Below are positions 35,313 through 43,730 of a stretch of DNA of 64,000 bases, in pieces. The notes beneath the pieces were generated by a model. The model worked only from the letters and a program-made list of their open reading frames with translations, was not told the origin of the DNA and made no database searches. The position numbers and the translations under genes were made by a program. Each line of letters starts with the position of its first letter. Position 1 is the first letter of the stretch. Where the stretch lies: positions 1-64,000 of the forward strand of contig JAFWNG010000015.1 of the NCBI GenBank assembly GCA_017510405.1. The letters are read 5' to 3'. The stretch comes from Solobacterium sp. Its GTDB lineage: Bacteria > Bacillota_I > Bacilli_A > Erysipelotrichales > Erysipelotrichaceae.

Positions 35313-36950
35313 ATGACAGCGAACCAGAGAATCACAGATATCCACTGTCTGAAATGCGGCGCCCCCGCAGCTTTTGATATTGTTTCTCAGAAATACGTGT
35401 GCAGTTACTGCGGCGGTTCCGTAGGCATTCAGGAAGCCGTACAGGAAAAACAGGTATTCCGGAAGATACAGAGAGATAAGATCAGGAACACTATCACGGA
35501 ATACAGCCTGTTCCATGCGGAGTGCACGGGATGCGGCGCCGATATCGTCTTCGAAGAAAACGAAGCGCTGGCGGACTGTCCATTCTGTTCCCGGGCGCTG
35601 GTGCGGAAAGAATATCTGAATGCGGAGAATATGCCCGAATGCATCATTCCTTTTGCCGTGACGCCGGAAGAAGCGGAACAGCTTCTGCTGGACTGGTGCG
35701 GAAACAGCCGGAAGCCCGAAGCCCGTCAGCTGAAAAATCTTTCCGGCAGGATGACCGGGATCTACCTCCCCTATGAACTGATCGAGGGACCGGTATCCCT
35801 GACAGCAGAGAGAATGGACGGTTCCCGTGAATACAGATGCGAAGGATATATCCGGGAAGAATTTGTAAACCGTTCCCGGCAGTTGGACAATATCCTGCTG
35901 GACGGCATGGAGCCGTTCGATACATCTGCCATGAAGGAGTTTGATTTTGCGTACGCTGCCGGACAGCGCATCAAAACCGCAGACCTGCCGGAAGATGCAC
36001 TGGAAAAGCGCATTCGGGAAGAAGTCTCCCTTTCCTATACGCCGGCCGTCCGGAAAGTACTGCAGACAAAAGCAGTGCAGACGGACGCTTTCGTCAGCGG
36101 CGTCATCCGGCTGCCGGTGCTTCTGCCGGTCTATTACATCGCAGACGGCGAACTGATGGCCGCGGTAAACGGGCAGACCGGAAAAGTCAGTGTGCGGGCA
36201 CTGAAGAAAACAAAGTACTACTTCCTGCCGTGGTGGTTAAAAGCCGCCGGAGCGACGATGATCCTGTCGCTGCTGCTGTTTGGAGCACTCTGCCTTTTCG
36301 GCATGAACGCGCAGGAAAGCATGGCTGTATCCGGCATGACCGGATTCTTCTTCCTGATCGTGACCATGTGCCTGTACAGCGATACGCAGCATAATGATTT
36401 TGCCGTGGAATCGGGAAGAGAGATCTACACTTCCGGTGAAAAGACTTTTGTGCGGGAACGCGGACGTCTGGTGCTCAGGGATAAGATCCTGGAACGCAAA
36501 GCCGGCGAACCGGTATTCTTTGAAACGCTGGACGGAAAAAACGTGCCGGTCGAACTCAGGTTTGCGACGGTTCCGCGCATTCTGTATATGCTTCTGACGG
36601 CAGCGGCCGTGATATTCCTGCCGGTGATCATCGCGCTGTTTCTGAACGGATTTGATTTCCGGAGACTGACCCTCGGCGGTTCGGCGGTATGGTTCTGCAT
36701 CACAGTGCCGGTCGTTCCCATCGTGTTTCTCAAATACGGCGCTGCAGAGCTGTACAGCAATCCATGGATCTATGAGATCCGGGATGACGGCACAAGAAAA
36801 AGATACCGGAAGAAACCCGATATCTCATTTATGAAAACGATCCTTCCGGATCTTCTGGAGAACCTGTATACGCCGCCGCAGTGCTTCGGCATCTGGGCAT
36901 GTATCGGCGTATTCTGCTTCATGTGCTGGCTCACAGCGTTCGGTTTTTAG
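35313..36950 (+). CDS. membrane protein with two N-terminal zinc ribbons
   Basis: The 545-residue protein begins with two zinc ribbons: CLKC/CSYC (about 12-33) and CTGC/CPFC (about 71-92). A soluble region to about 300 follows, then hydrophobic segments at about 310-330, 340-360, 425-450, 460-485 and 520-545. Similar proteins are sometimes mislabelled as PriA-like because of the ribbon. The function is unknown; a sensor or scaffold at the membrane is possible. Its stop overlaps the stop of the convergent VTT-domain gene. Confidence 0.75.
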   Translation: MTANQRITDIHCLKCGAPAAFDIVSQKYVCSYCGGSVGIQEAVQEKQVFRKIQRDKIRNTITEYSLFHAECTGCGADIVFEENEALADCPFCSRALVRKEYLNAENMPECIIPFAVTPEEAEQLLLDWCGNSRKPEARQLKNLSGRMTGIYLPYELIEGPVSLTAERMDGSREYRCEGYIREEFVNRSRQLDNILLDGMEPFDTSAMKEFDFAYAAGQRIKTADLPEDALEKRIREEVSLSYTPAVRKVLQTKAVQTDAFVSGVIRLPVLLPVYYIADGELMAAVNGQTGKVSVRALKKTKYYFLPWWLKAAGATMILSLLLFGALCLFGMNAQESMAVSGMTGFFFLIVTMCLYSDTQHNDFAVESGREIYTSGEKTFVRERGRLVLRDKILERKAGEPVFFETLDGKNVPVELRFATVPRILYMLLTAAAVIFLPVIIALFLNGFDFRRLTLGGSAVWFCITVPVVPIVFLKYGAAELYSNPWIYEIRDDGTRKRYRKKPDISFMKTILPDLLENLYTPPQCFGIWACIGVFCFMCWLTAFGF

Positions 36951-37657
36951 GACTTCCGTTCGCTGTTCAGGATCTTTTCGCGGTTGCCGGCGATCACCAG
37001 CAGAAGCACGATCTGCACGATGATCGCGAAGATCGTAAAGGCATACTGTCCGCGGACAAGGAAGTGCCCGGCAATGCAGTTGAGCAGGATCTGGATCCAG
37101 CAGGAACCTGCCACCGCCGGCACGAATTCGCTCAGATACAGTTTCGTGCGCGCCGCGATGTACGGGACGATGCCGTTGGGCACACCCGGGATCATACACG
37201 CAAGCGCAGTAACAAACGCAGGATCATGCTGATTCATCTGGCGTACGAGCCAGGTGTTTTTCTTTTCAGTGCTGAGAACTTCCGTCAGCTGCTTTCCGGT
37301 GATGCGGGCGGCGCAGAAGACCAGCGCGTTGCCGGCAACGAAGCCGAGCCAGCAGACGATGAAGGACTTCCACCAGCCGAAGATCAGCGCCCCGGACACC
37401 TGGATCAGCATGCCCGGCAGGACGATACTGACGACCTGCAGAAGAGACATGAAGAACAGGATGGTCAGACCGCCCAGCTGCGAACGCCGGGACAGATAGG
37501 CCATCAGTTCCTCCTGACTGCCGCGGCGCAGTACTGTGATAAGTTCCCCCAGGAATGCCCCGACTGTCTGAAACAGCAGAAAAAGCGTCATTACTGACGC
37601 CCATGCCATGATGATATACAGCGTATATTTGATCGGTTTACGCAGATGTTTCGCCAT
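36947..37657 (-). CDS. TVP38/DedA-like VTT-domain membrane protein
   Basis: This 236-residue protein has about six hydrophobic segments and SNARE-associated (VTT) family blocks such as PGMLIQVSGALIFGWWKSF and MIPGVPNGIVPYIAA. Relatives act in lipid scrambling or undecaprenyl phosphate recycling. The stop codons of this gene and the convergent zinc-ribbon gene overlap, so no terminator lies between them. Confidence 0.85.
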   Translation of the reverse strand: MAKHLRKPIKYTLYIIMAWASVMTLFLLFQTVGAFLGELITVLRRGSQEELMAYLSRRSQLGGLTILFFMSLLQVVSIVLPGMLIQVSGALIFGWWKSFIVCWLGFVAGNALVFCAARITGKQLTEVLSTEKKNTWLVRQMNQHDPAFVTALACMIPGVPNGIVPYIAARTKLYLSEFVPAVAGSCWIQILLNCIAGHFLVRGQYAFTIFAIIVQIVLLLVIAGNREKILNSERKS

Positions 37658-37704
37658 GAATAGCAGTGTATACGATTCGATCAGAATGTCAACCGGTTAT
37701 ACTT

Positions 37705-39333
37705 CTACACAAGTTCTTCCCTTACCAGATCAAGGATCGTCCGGTCAGCCCCGAGCCAGTCGACGCTGTCCAGCTGTTCGTACGAAAGCCATCTCGCCGC
37801 TTCGTGTTCCTTCAGTACCGGCGTACCGGCTGTAATGCGCGCCAGCCAGCATTCCATGGAAAGATGGAATGCCGGATAATCGTATTCGATGACCGTGATC
37901 AGTTTCTCCGGTTCGATGGTCATATCCAGTTCTTCCCGGATCTCGCGGACGATCGCTTCGCCGCCGGTCTCCCCTGCTTCGATCTTTCCGCCCGGGAACT
38001 CCCAGCCGTCCTTGGCTGCCCCGTATCCCCGCTGGGTGGCAAGCACGCGGCCGTTTTCAATGATCACGGCTGCGGCCACGCGGATCACCCGGCGCGGTTC
38101 GATCAGTTCCATAAGATCATCGTCAAGTTTTGTCCCGGAGCGCAGGACATCGGCATAGAGACGGGCGCGGACTTCCGGCGCTTCGGACGCTTTGATATGC
38201 CGCAGTGCCCGGACAGCTTCGGCATAATATGCTTCAGCCGCGCCGCGGTCGGCGGCCGTACCGGTTCCTTCTTCCGTATATCTCCCAAGCAGTTCTTCGG
38301 TCTCCGCATACAGTGCGCCGGAGCGCGTCATTTTCGATTCCGCTTCTTTCAGCAGCCGCAGGGACTCTTCCGGATCACTTTCACGATACAGATCCGCCAG
38401 TTCCAGGCAGGCTTCCGATATACCGAGCCGGACAGCCTCTTTCAGATACGCTTCGGCTTTTTCGATATCCGGTTCCTCAATGCCTATTTTATACAGGATG
38501 CCGAGATCCAGTGCCTTGTCTTTCCTTCCTTCGGCATACAGTTTCAGCAGTAACTCCTCCGCAGTACTCAGATCCGGTTCCGTCAGTGCGTTGCCGCGGA
38601 AGAATGCCTCTGCTTTGTGTTCGACAGCCCGCTGATCATTTTCATTCACCAGTTCGTCCAGAAGCCGGTGATACACCCGGGCGGACTCTTCATGGACCGT
38701 ATGCATATCCGCCGCGTGCAGGATCCGCTGCAGCATATCCCACCGGTACCTGGCAGGAAGACGCATGCCGTCTGCCGGACGGTGACGCGAATAGCGGTAA
38801 TCCTCCCACAGTTCCGCCGCGGAAGTCAGTTCATCCTTTTGCGGATCATATTCCCTGAGCACATTTTTCAGGCACTGCCACAGGAATGCCAGTGAGAAGC
38901 CGGCGGGATCGGTATCGGGACAGTAGACATGCCCGCGGGTAAGGAATTCTTTCCGCCAGGTTTCCAGCCGTACGTGATCAGCGCCCGGGATCTTGTCCAG
39001 AAGACGCTCCACATCCTGTTCCGACAGTTCAAATGTTCCGCCGTCATCCGCAAACGGATACCGTTCCAGACGCACCAGATGCCATGGGTCTATTTCCATG
39101 CGGAAGAACGTACGCAGTACATCCGGTTCGCTGATCCTGTCCTGAAGCGGCTTTACCTCGCTGTAACCGACATAGTAAATACCGGCAGAGACATCATCAA
39201 AGAGCGGATTCTCGATCAGTCCGGCATTTTCCTCCAGCAGTCCGATCTTCCCTTCTTTTCCCGTGATATCCTCCGCAAACATCAGTTTTCCCTGGCACCA
39301 TACCAGATCTGCATATGCGTAATGATGTGTCAT
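37705..39333 (-). CDS. fusion of SEL1-like repeats and MutT-type Nudix hydrolase
   Basis: The 542-residue protein has an unrecognised N-terminal domain (about 1-200), helical SEL1/TPR-like repeats (about 230-390, for example AEAYLKEAVRLGISEACLEL), and a C-terminal Nudix domain of 130 residues with the box GGKIEAGETGGEAIVREIRE typical of 8-oxo-dGTP diphosphatases. The ATG at 39333 with GGAGG upstream is preferred over one 13 codons earlier. The fusion suggests nucleotide-sanitising activity coupled to a protein-binding scaffold; this is an inference. Confidence 0.82.
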   Translation of the reverse strand: MTHHYAYADLVWCQGKLMFAEDITGKEGKIGLLEENAGLIENPLFDDVSAGIYYVGYSEVKPLQDRISEPDVLRTFFRMEIDPWHLVRLERYPFADDGGTFELSEQDVERLLDKIPGADHVRLETWRKEFLTRGHVYCPDTDPAGFSLAFLWQCLKNVLREYDPQKDELTSAAELWEDYRYSRHRPADGMRLPARYRWDMLQRILHAADMHTVHEESARVYHRLLDELVNENDQRAVEHKAEAFFRGNALTEPDLSTAEELLLKLYAEGRKDKALDLGILYKIGIEEPDIEKAEAYLKEAVRLGISEACLELADLYRESDPEESLRLLKEAESKMTRSGALYAETEELLGRYTEEGTGTAADRGAAEAYYAEAVRALRHIKASEAPEVRARLYADVLRSGTKLDDDLMELIEPRRVIRVAAAVIIENGRVLATQRGYGAAKDGWEFPGGKIEAGETGGEAIVREIREELDMTIEPEKLITVIEYDYPAFHLSMECWLARITAGTPVLKEHEAARWLSYEQLDSVDWLGADRTILDLVREELV

Positions 39334-39381
39334 AGAGCGCCTCCGTTCCTGCACTGTTTTTGTTTTCTTCATTATAAAGCA

Positions 39382-39417
39382 AAACCGGCCGGATGCTGAA
39401 AATCATCCTGCCGGTTT
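39382..39417 (-). terminator. terminator of the rpiB operon
   Basis: A long imperfect stem (AAACCGGC-GGATG with its complement) ends in GGTTTTGC on the minus strand, just past the rpiB stop. Confidence 0.5.
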
Positions 39418-39425
39418 CTGCAGAT

Positions 39426-39887
39426 TTACTCCGCCGCTTTCAGATGTCCTGTCTCTTCGATCTCACTGAGCATGGCAACGCGCTCTGCGTGTCTGCCGCC
39501 TTCGTATTCCGCATTGATCCACTCGTCAACGATCATCTTGGCCAGTTCAACGCCGATCACGCGGGCGCCGAATGCGATGATATTGGAATTGTTATGCATC
39601 TTGGAAAGCTTTGCGGTATACGGCTCCGAACATACGCATGCACGGACGCCTTTTACTTTGTTCGCCGCGAGCGAAATACCGACGCCGGTGCCGCAGATCA
39701 GCACGCCGCCGTCGACTTCACCGGAAGCCACCAGCTTCGCCGCCTTGTATCCGGCTACCGGATAATGGAAGCGGTCTGTCGTGTCGGTACCGACGTTGAT
39801 GACCTCATGTCCCTTGCTCTCCAGATATGCCTTGATCTCATTTTTCATTTCCACTGCGGTATGATCGTTTCCGATAACCAGTTTCAT
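39426..39887 (-). CDS. rpiB: ribose-5-phosphate isomerase B
   Basis: This 153-residue RpiB/LacAB-family enzyme interconverts ribose 5-phosphate and ribulose 5-phosphate, or a related aldose phosphate. It shows GNDHTAVEMK (6-15), the catalytic Cys in GGVLICGTGVG and NKVKGVRA. AAGGAGG precedes the ATG. The gene follows the Gfo/Idh fusion by 14 bases, so the true sugar substrate could be the one handled by that oxidoreductase. Confidence 0.9.
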   Translation of the reverse strand: MKLVIGNDHTAVEMKNEIKAYLESKGHEVINVGTDTTDRFHYPVAGYKAAKLVASGEVDGGVLICGTGVGISLAANKVKGVRACVCSEPYTAKLSKMHNNSNIIAFGARVIGVELAKMIVDEWINAEYEGGRHAERVAMLSEIEETGHLKAAE

Positions 39888-39901
39888 CTTTATGTCCTCC
39901 T

Positions 39902-41341
39902 TTATCCGATCGATTTGATGAAGTGTGTATATGCTCTGTTATTCTGCCATGCGGACAGTGCGCGCACGATCAGTTCGTGGTCTTTTCCTTCGTGGAGACC
40001 GGACACCTGTACGATGTATGTGATCTCCCCGTTTACATACAGCGGGAAAGCACCGCCGCTGACCGCATGCACCCCGTCGTTCAGCCAGTAGTCGTATGTA
40101 CCGTCTTTCACGGTTTTCGCATAGACCCAGGCACTGCTGTGACCGCTGTCCCGGACGCAGGCTTTCTTGCCTTCCGCGTACATGAGATTGGCAGCCTTCT
40201 TGTCGTCCATGACATACTGGAACACCGTCGTGTCGTCGCTGCACCGGGTGATGCGCACGGCAACGCCGCGGTCATATTCTTTTGCCAGAGCCGCAATGGC
40301 ATTGCCAAGCGCCAGTGCGTCCGCGGAAGTGAACGATGCCGGCGCCAGTTCCTCCTCCTGCCTTTCCAGGATCTTCAGATCGCGGTCATCGTAGCGGGCG
40401 ATCTGGCTGAAGATCACATCGGTGATATGCGCTTCCCGAATCATGGCGTCATACGTCATGACATCGCTTTCCTTTCTGCCTTCCTGCAGAAGCGAAACAA
40501 AGTGACGGATCTCGGAATAGAAATCATCTTTATCATACGGGATCGTAAATGTCTCTTCCCCGCTTTGCGTACATACCGTGAATGTAACGGGACGATGCAG
40601 GTCTTTGACGATGATCATCCCCTTCGTACCGGTGAATACGGCATCACGCGGCTCCGTGCGGTCAAATCCGGCGATGATCCGGGCTGTACCGTTGTCAAAG
40701 CGCAGCGTACTGTCTGTGTAGATATCAAAGCCGCGGTAATTCGCATATGTCTGCACCGGTACCGGTTCGCCCTTCAGGAAGTCTTCGGCCAGCGACACGC
40801 AGTAGATGCCGCTGTCAAGAAGCGCCCCGCCGCCTTCCGGTACAGTATGATAGGATTTCCCGTAAGCTTCTTTCGGTACGGTAAAGCACTGGGATGCTCT
40901 GATACTGACAAGTTCGCCGATCACGCCGTCTCTGATCAGCTGTTTCAGCTTCGCGTAGGCAGGCACGAAGCGCGGCTTCATGGCTTCCATGAAGAGCGTA
41001 TCGTTCTCCTTTGCGCAGGCAGCGATCTCCCGCATCTCTGCTTCACTGAGCGAGGCAGGCTTTTCGCACAGCACCGCTTTTTTCTTTTTCAGCGCCTTCA
41101 GTGCCCACTCCCTGTGCAGGACGTGCGGCAGAGAAAGATAGACGGCGTCGATCTGTACGTCGTCCAGCATTTCGTCATAACCGACATAGATCTTTTCACA
41201 CGGATGCTTTGCTGCAAAAGCTTCCAGTTTTTCCCTGCTTCTGCCGCTTACCGCATATAAAACACTGTCCGGATCTTTGGCAAGACTGTCCGCAAAGCGG
41301 TTGGCAATTTTTCCGGCTCCGAGAATTCCCCAGCGTATCAT
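39902..41341 (-). CDS. fusion of Gfo/Idh/MocA oxidoreductase and UPF0303 domain
   Basis: The 479-residue chain has a Gfo/Idh/MocA dehydrogenase at residues 1 to about 325 (nucleotide motif GILGAGKIA at 5-13, catalytic-region EKPAS near 93). A C-terminal domain of about 145 residues matches the UPF0303/HbpS-like pattern (FTSADALALGNAIAALAKEY, and GGAFPLYV). Typical Gfo/Idh proteins end near residue 330-390. The tail domain is usually a separate protein that binds haem or small molecules. It probably oxidises a sugar or cyclitol and is co-transcribed with RpiB. Confidence 0.85.
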   Translation of the reverse strand: MIRWGILGAGKIANRFADSLAKDPDSVLYAVSGRSREKLEAFAAKHPCEKIYVGYDEMLDDVQIDAVYLSLPHVLHREWALKALKKKKAVLCEKPASLSEAEMREIAACAKENDTLFMEAMKPRFVPAYAKLKQLIRDGVIGELVSIRASQCFTVPKEAYGKSYHTVPEGGGALLDSGIYCVSLAEDFLKGEPVPVQTYANYRGFDIYTDSTLRFDNGTARIIAGFDRTEPRDAVFTGTKGMIIVKDLHRPVTFTVCTQSGEETFTIPYDKDDFYSEIRHFVSLLQEGRKESDVMTYDAMIREAHITDVIFSQIARYDDRDLKILERQEEELAPASFTSADALALGNAIAALAKEYDRGVAVRITRCSDDTTVFQYVMDDKKAANLMYAEGKKACVRDSGHSSAWVYAKTVKDGTYDYWLNDGVHAVSGGAFPLYVNGEITYIVQVSGLHEGKDHELIVRALSAWQNNRAYTHFIKSIG

Positions 41342-41367
41342 GGCACTCTCCTTCCTGCTTCATATGT

Positions 41368-41373
41368 ATTATA
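41368..41373 (-). promoter_or_regulatory. -10 element of the Gfo/Idh-rpiB operon
   Basis: A perfect TATAAT on the minus strand lies 26 bases upstream of the dehydrogenase start, immediately after the terminator of the small protein gene. Confidence 0.45.
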
Positions 41374-41374
41374 C

Positions 41375-41403
41375 AAAAAACAGGGCATGTTTCGATGCCC
41401 TGT
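41375..41403 (-). terminator. terminator of the 60-residue protein gene
   Basis: The 9-bp stem ACAGGGCAT/ATGCCCTGT is followed by six T on the minus strand. Confidence 0.8.
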
Positions 41404-41456
41404 TCATCACCTGTTTCGCTTCTGATCCTGTCTCTTCCTCAGCAGACAAATCCGGC

Positions 41457-41639
41457 TTACAGAATACGCCATTTGTGATTGTGGAAAGAATCCAGCGTAC
41501 GAAGATCTTCACAGTCATCGCCGTAAAGCGCCTGGATCTTGCGGTACAGTCTTTCCAGCTGTTCTTTCTCACCGTATTTGCAGATATCTTCGATCTGTTC
41601 ACGGTACTTGTAATACTCATCTCTCGGAATGCTTGCCAT
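41457..41639 (-). CDS. 60-residue small protein, unknown
   Basis: AGGAGG lies 7 bases before the ATG and a good terminator follows, so this is a real monocistronic gene. The product is highly charged and helical (YYKYREQIEDICKYGEKEQ, then LERLYRKIQALYGDDCEDL) with two Cys, and ends in HNHKWRIL. I do not recognise a family. It has no signal peptide or membrane segment. Confidence 0.7.
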   Translation of the reverse strand: MASIPRDEYYKYREQIEDICKYGEKEQLERLYRKIQALYGDDCEDLRTLDSFHNHKWRIL

Positions 41640-41780
41640 TTTCAGTTCCTCCTCTGTGATAACTATATCATTTCATTTTTTTATGTATGACGGGGGTGTT
41701 GATCTCACATTTCGACATTATTATATACATCTTTCCCCAGCGCTGTCCGCAGAAACAGTGTCTGCAAAAGACATCCGTGA

Positions 41781-42449
41781 TCAGCTGTTTTTCTGCAGGT
41801 ATTCTTCCAGCGTCAGTCCCTGATCCATGATCTCTTTAGCGATCTTCGGATCATCGACATAGCGGAAATGCCATACTTCCGAACCGTAGCCGGTAATTGC
41901 TTCCTTGCCGACCGGATAGCGCAGGATGAATCCGAATTCCGCCAGTCTTGCGTGAATTCTGTCGAATAACTCTTTCTCTGTAGTCATGTCATCATTGTCG
42001 TCGATGATGACGCCGTCTTTGACCAGTTTGACGTCGATCGCCAGGCCGGTATGATGCTCGCTGGTACCCGGAACAGCAACATATTTTTTCGTATACTCTT
42101 CCCCGTACTCCTCCATGAACTCATCCCAGATCTCCTGCTGTTTCTCCACAGTACGGTACGTACTGTCCAGTTCGATGATGATGTGGTCTTCCGCCAGCGC
42201 TGCCCTAAGTTTCTGATACGCTTCGGCAGCTTTCTTTTCCACCTGGTACGTTTCATCGAGACCGGTATATACATCTACCAGTTCGATGCGGTCTTCCCAG
42301 TCTTCCGGCAGCTTGCTCTGCTTGTTTACCAGAACCATATAATCTGTCTTACTGCTCTCTTTATTCATTTCCTCTTCCTTACAGCCGGTCATGAACACCA
42401 GACCGGATACCGCGGCTGCAGTAATAAATGTCCTTATACTATTTTTCAT
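41781..42449 (-). CDS. VanY-type D-Ala-D-Ala carboxypeptidase lipoprotein (M15B)
   Basis: This 222-residue lipoprotein has lipobox MTGC (Cys23) and the zinc peptidase motifs SEHHTGLAIDV and EVWHFRYV near residues 135-200, which hold the metal-binding His and Asp residues. It trims the terminal D-Ala of peptidoglycan stem peptides at the membrane surface. The ATG at 42449, with GGAGG upstream, is used instead of one 8 codons earlier. It is divergent from a VanZ-domain gene but has no vanHAX neighbours, so this is not a vancomycin resistance cluster. Confidence 0.88.
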   Translation of the reverse strand: MKNSIRTFITAAAVSGLVFMTGCKEEEMNKESSKTDYMVLVNKQSKLPEDWEDRIELVDVYTGLDETYQVEKKAAEAYQKLRAALAEDHIIIELDSTYRTVEKQQEIWDEFMEEYGEEYTKKYVAVPGTSEHHTGLAIDVKLVKDGVIIDDNDDMTTEKELFDRIHARLAEFGFILRYPVGKEAITGYGSEVWHFRYVDDPKIAKEIMDQGLTLEEYLQKNS

Positions 42450-42594
42450 GATGAAACCTCCAATAGTATGCATGTTAAGAGTATCACGATGTATAAATGA
42501 AATCTGCGGGAATGATGCGGAATTGCATATTCGGAATACCGTTTTTCCCCCTGCTGTAATATATTTATGATAGTTTCAGAAAGAAGTTGAGAAT

Positions 42595-43680
42595 ATGAGA
42601 TTAAGTGCCAGCAGTCTTTCTGTCAATATCTTCGTGACCGTCATGGTGATCGTCATGATCTTTGCCATGCCCGCTCTCGACCGGTATGAATGCAGGAAAA
42701 GAAATATCAACCTTCATGACGCATACAGCACCAATAAGAACACCGACAGGATCCTTGCCCTGCGCCAGGTCATCCTGATCGCTGTATTTGCCATTTATGT
42801 AGCGGAAGTGCTGTATCTGACGCTGTTTTCCCGCGGCGCGTCCGATGACTACCGGATCCATGCGGCGCTGTTCCAGGACCTTGCCAGTTCCTTCCATATC
42901 GATCTGGGTTTCCTGGATTTCTTCCGTCTTCTGTTCAAGGAAGGCTTCTCCTCCGCCGCATCCCACGTCTCGATCGACAAGTATTACAACATCGCTCAGG
43001 TATATCTGAACATCGCGCTGTTCATACCGATGGGCTACCTGCTTCCGTATATCTTCAGATGGTTCCGGGAAAAGGTGCATATCCGTCCGGTGGTCGCCTG
43101 CCTGCTGATTTCCTTCGCAATCGAAAATGTGCAGCTGATCACCAGACGCGGCTTCTATGATCTGGACGACCTTGTTACCAACACGCTGGGCGGTTTCATC
43201 GGCCAGCAGATGTACATCACGGTAGCGTATGTGCTCAGCCATCCGGACTGGCGGAAAGAACTGCGGAAATACAGAAGATGGCGGTGGAACGCGCGCAAAA
43301 GCGTCCTGTTCCCGTTCATGAAAAAGATGAACGTATCCCGGGCAACCATCTATGCCGGAGATGAAACAGCCATCTGGGACTTCTACGTTACCAAGCTCGG
43401 CTTCCGTGTTCGAAGGCAGCTGGTCCCCGAAGACTCCATCTCCACTTCGTTCCTGCTGGAAGTCGGCGGCGAGCAGATCGAGATCATCTGTCTCAATGAA
43501 GAGCGTGATTTCCCCGAACAGCATCTTACCTTCTCCTGCAAAAATCTGAACCGGGTCCGGAAAAGACTGCAGAAGATGGGCATCGACGACGGCGAGTACC
43601 AGAAGGACGCCTACACCGATGTGCGCACGCTGAAATTCAGCGGACCGGACAACGTCGTCATCACCCTGCTGGAACAGTAA
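42595..43680 (+). CDS. fusion of VanZ-like membrane domain and VOC/glyoxalase domain
   Basis: The 361-residue protein has about five hydrophobic segments in a VanZ-like domain (residues 1-220, with VYLNIALFIPMGYLLP and IENVQLITRRGFYDLDDLV), a basic linker (225-245), and a C-terminal VOC/glyoxalase-fold domain (about 246-361: RATIYAGDETAIWDFYVTKLGF). VanZ domains give low-level teicoplanin resistance in one known case. Coupling to a soluble VOC domain is unusual. The start has only a weak AGAAGTTGAG site. Confidence 0.82.
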   Translation: MRLSASSLSVNIFVTVMVIVMIFAMPALDRYECRKRNINLHDAYSTNKNTDRILALRQVILIAVFAIYVAEVLYLTLFSRGASDDYRIHAALFQDLASSFHIDLGFLDFFRLLFKEGFSSAASHVSIDKYYNIAQVYLNIALFIPMGYLLPYIFRWFREKVHIRPVVACLLISFAIENVQLITRRGFYDLDDLVTNTLGGFIGQQMYITVAYVLSHPDWRKELRKYRRWRWNARKSVLFPFMKKMNVSRATIYAGDETAIWDFYVTKLGFRVRRQLVPEDSISTSFLLEVGGEQIEIICLNEERDFPEQHLTFSCKNLNRVRKRLQKMGIDDGEYQKDAYTDVRTLKFSGPDNVVITLLEQ

Positions 43681-43683
43681 AAC

Positions 43684-43713
43684 AGGCAGTTCAACGCGAA
43701 CTGCCTTTCTTTA
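43684..43713 (+). terminator. terminator of VanZ-VOC gene
   Basis: The stem AGGCAGTTC/GAACTGCCT with a 5-base loop is followed by TTCTTT. It may also slow transcription arriving from the convergent TIR operon. Confidence 0.7.
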
Positions 43714-43730
43714 TGGAGCGGATCTCTTTC

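Noticed and set aside
35174-35516. Upstream extension of the Rpn-like frame to 170 codons
   Set aside because: It would overlap the zinc-ribbon gene start on the other strand, while the strong AGGAGG site fits the internal ATG at 35174.
41781-43680. Vancomycin resistance cluster
   Set aside because: VanY- and VanZ-like genes are adjacent but there is no VanH, VanA/B ligase, VanX or VanRS pair.
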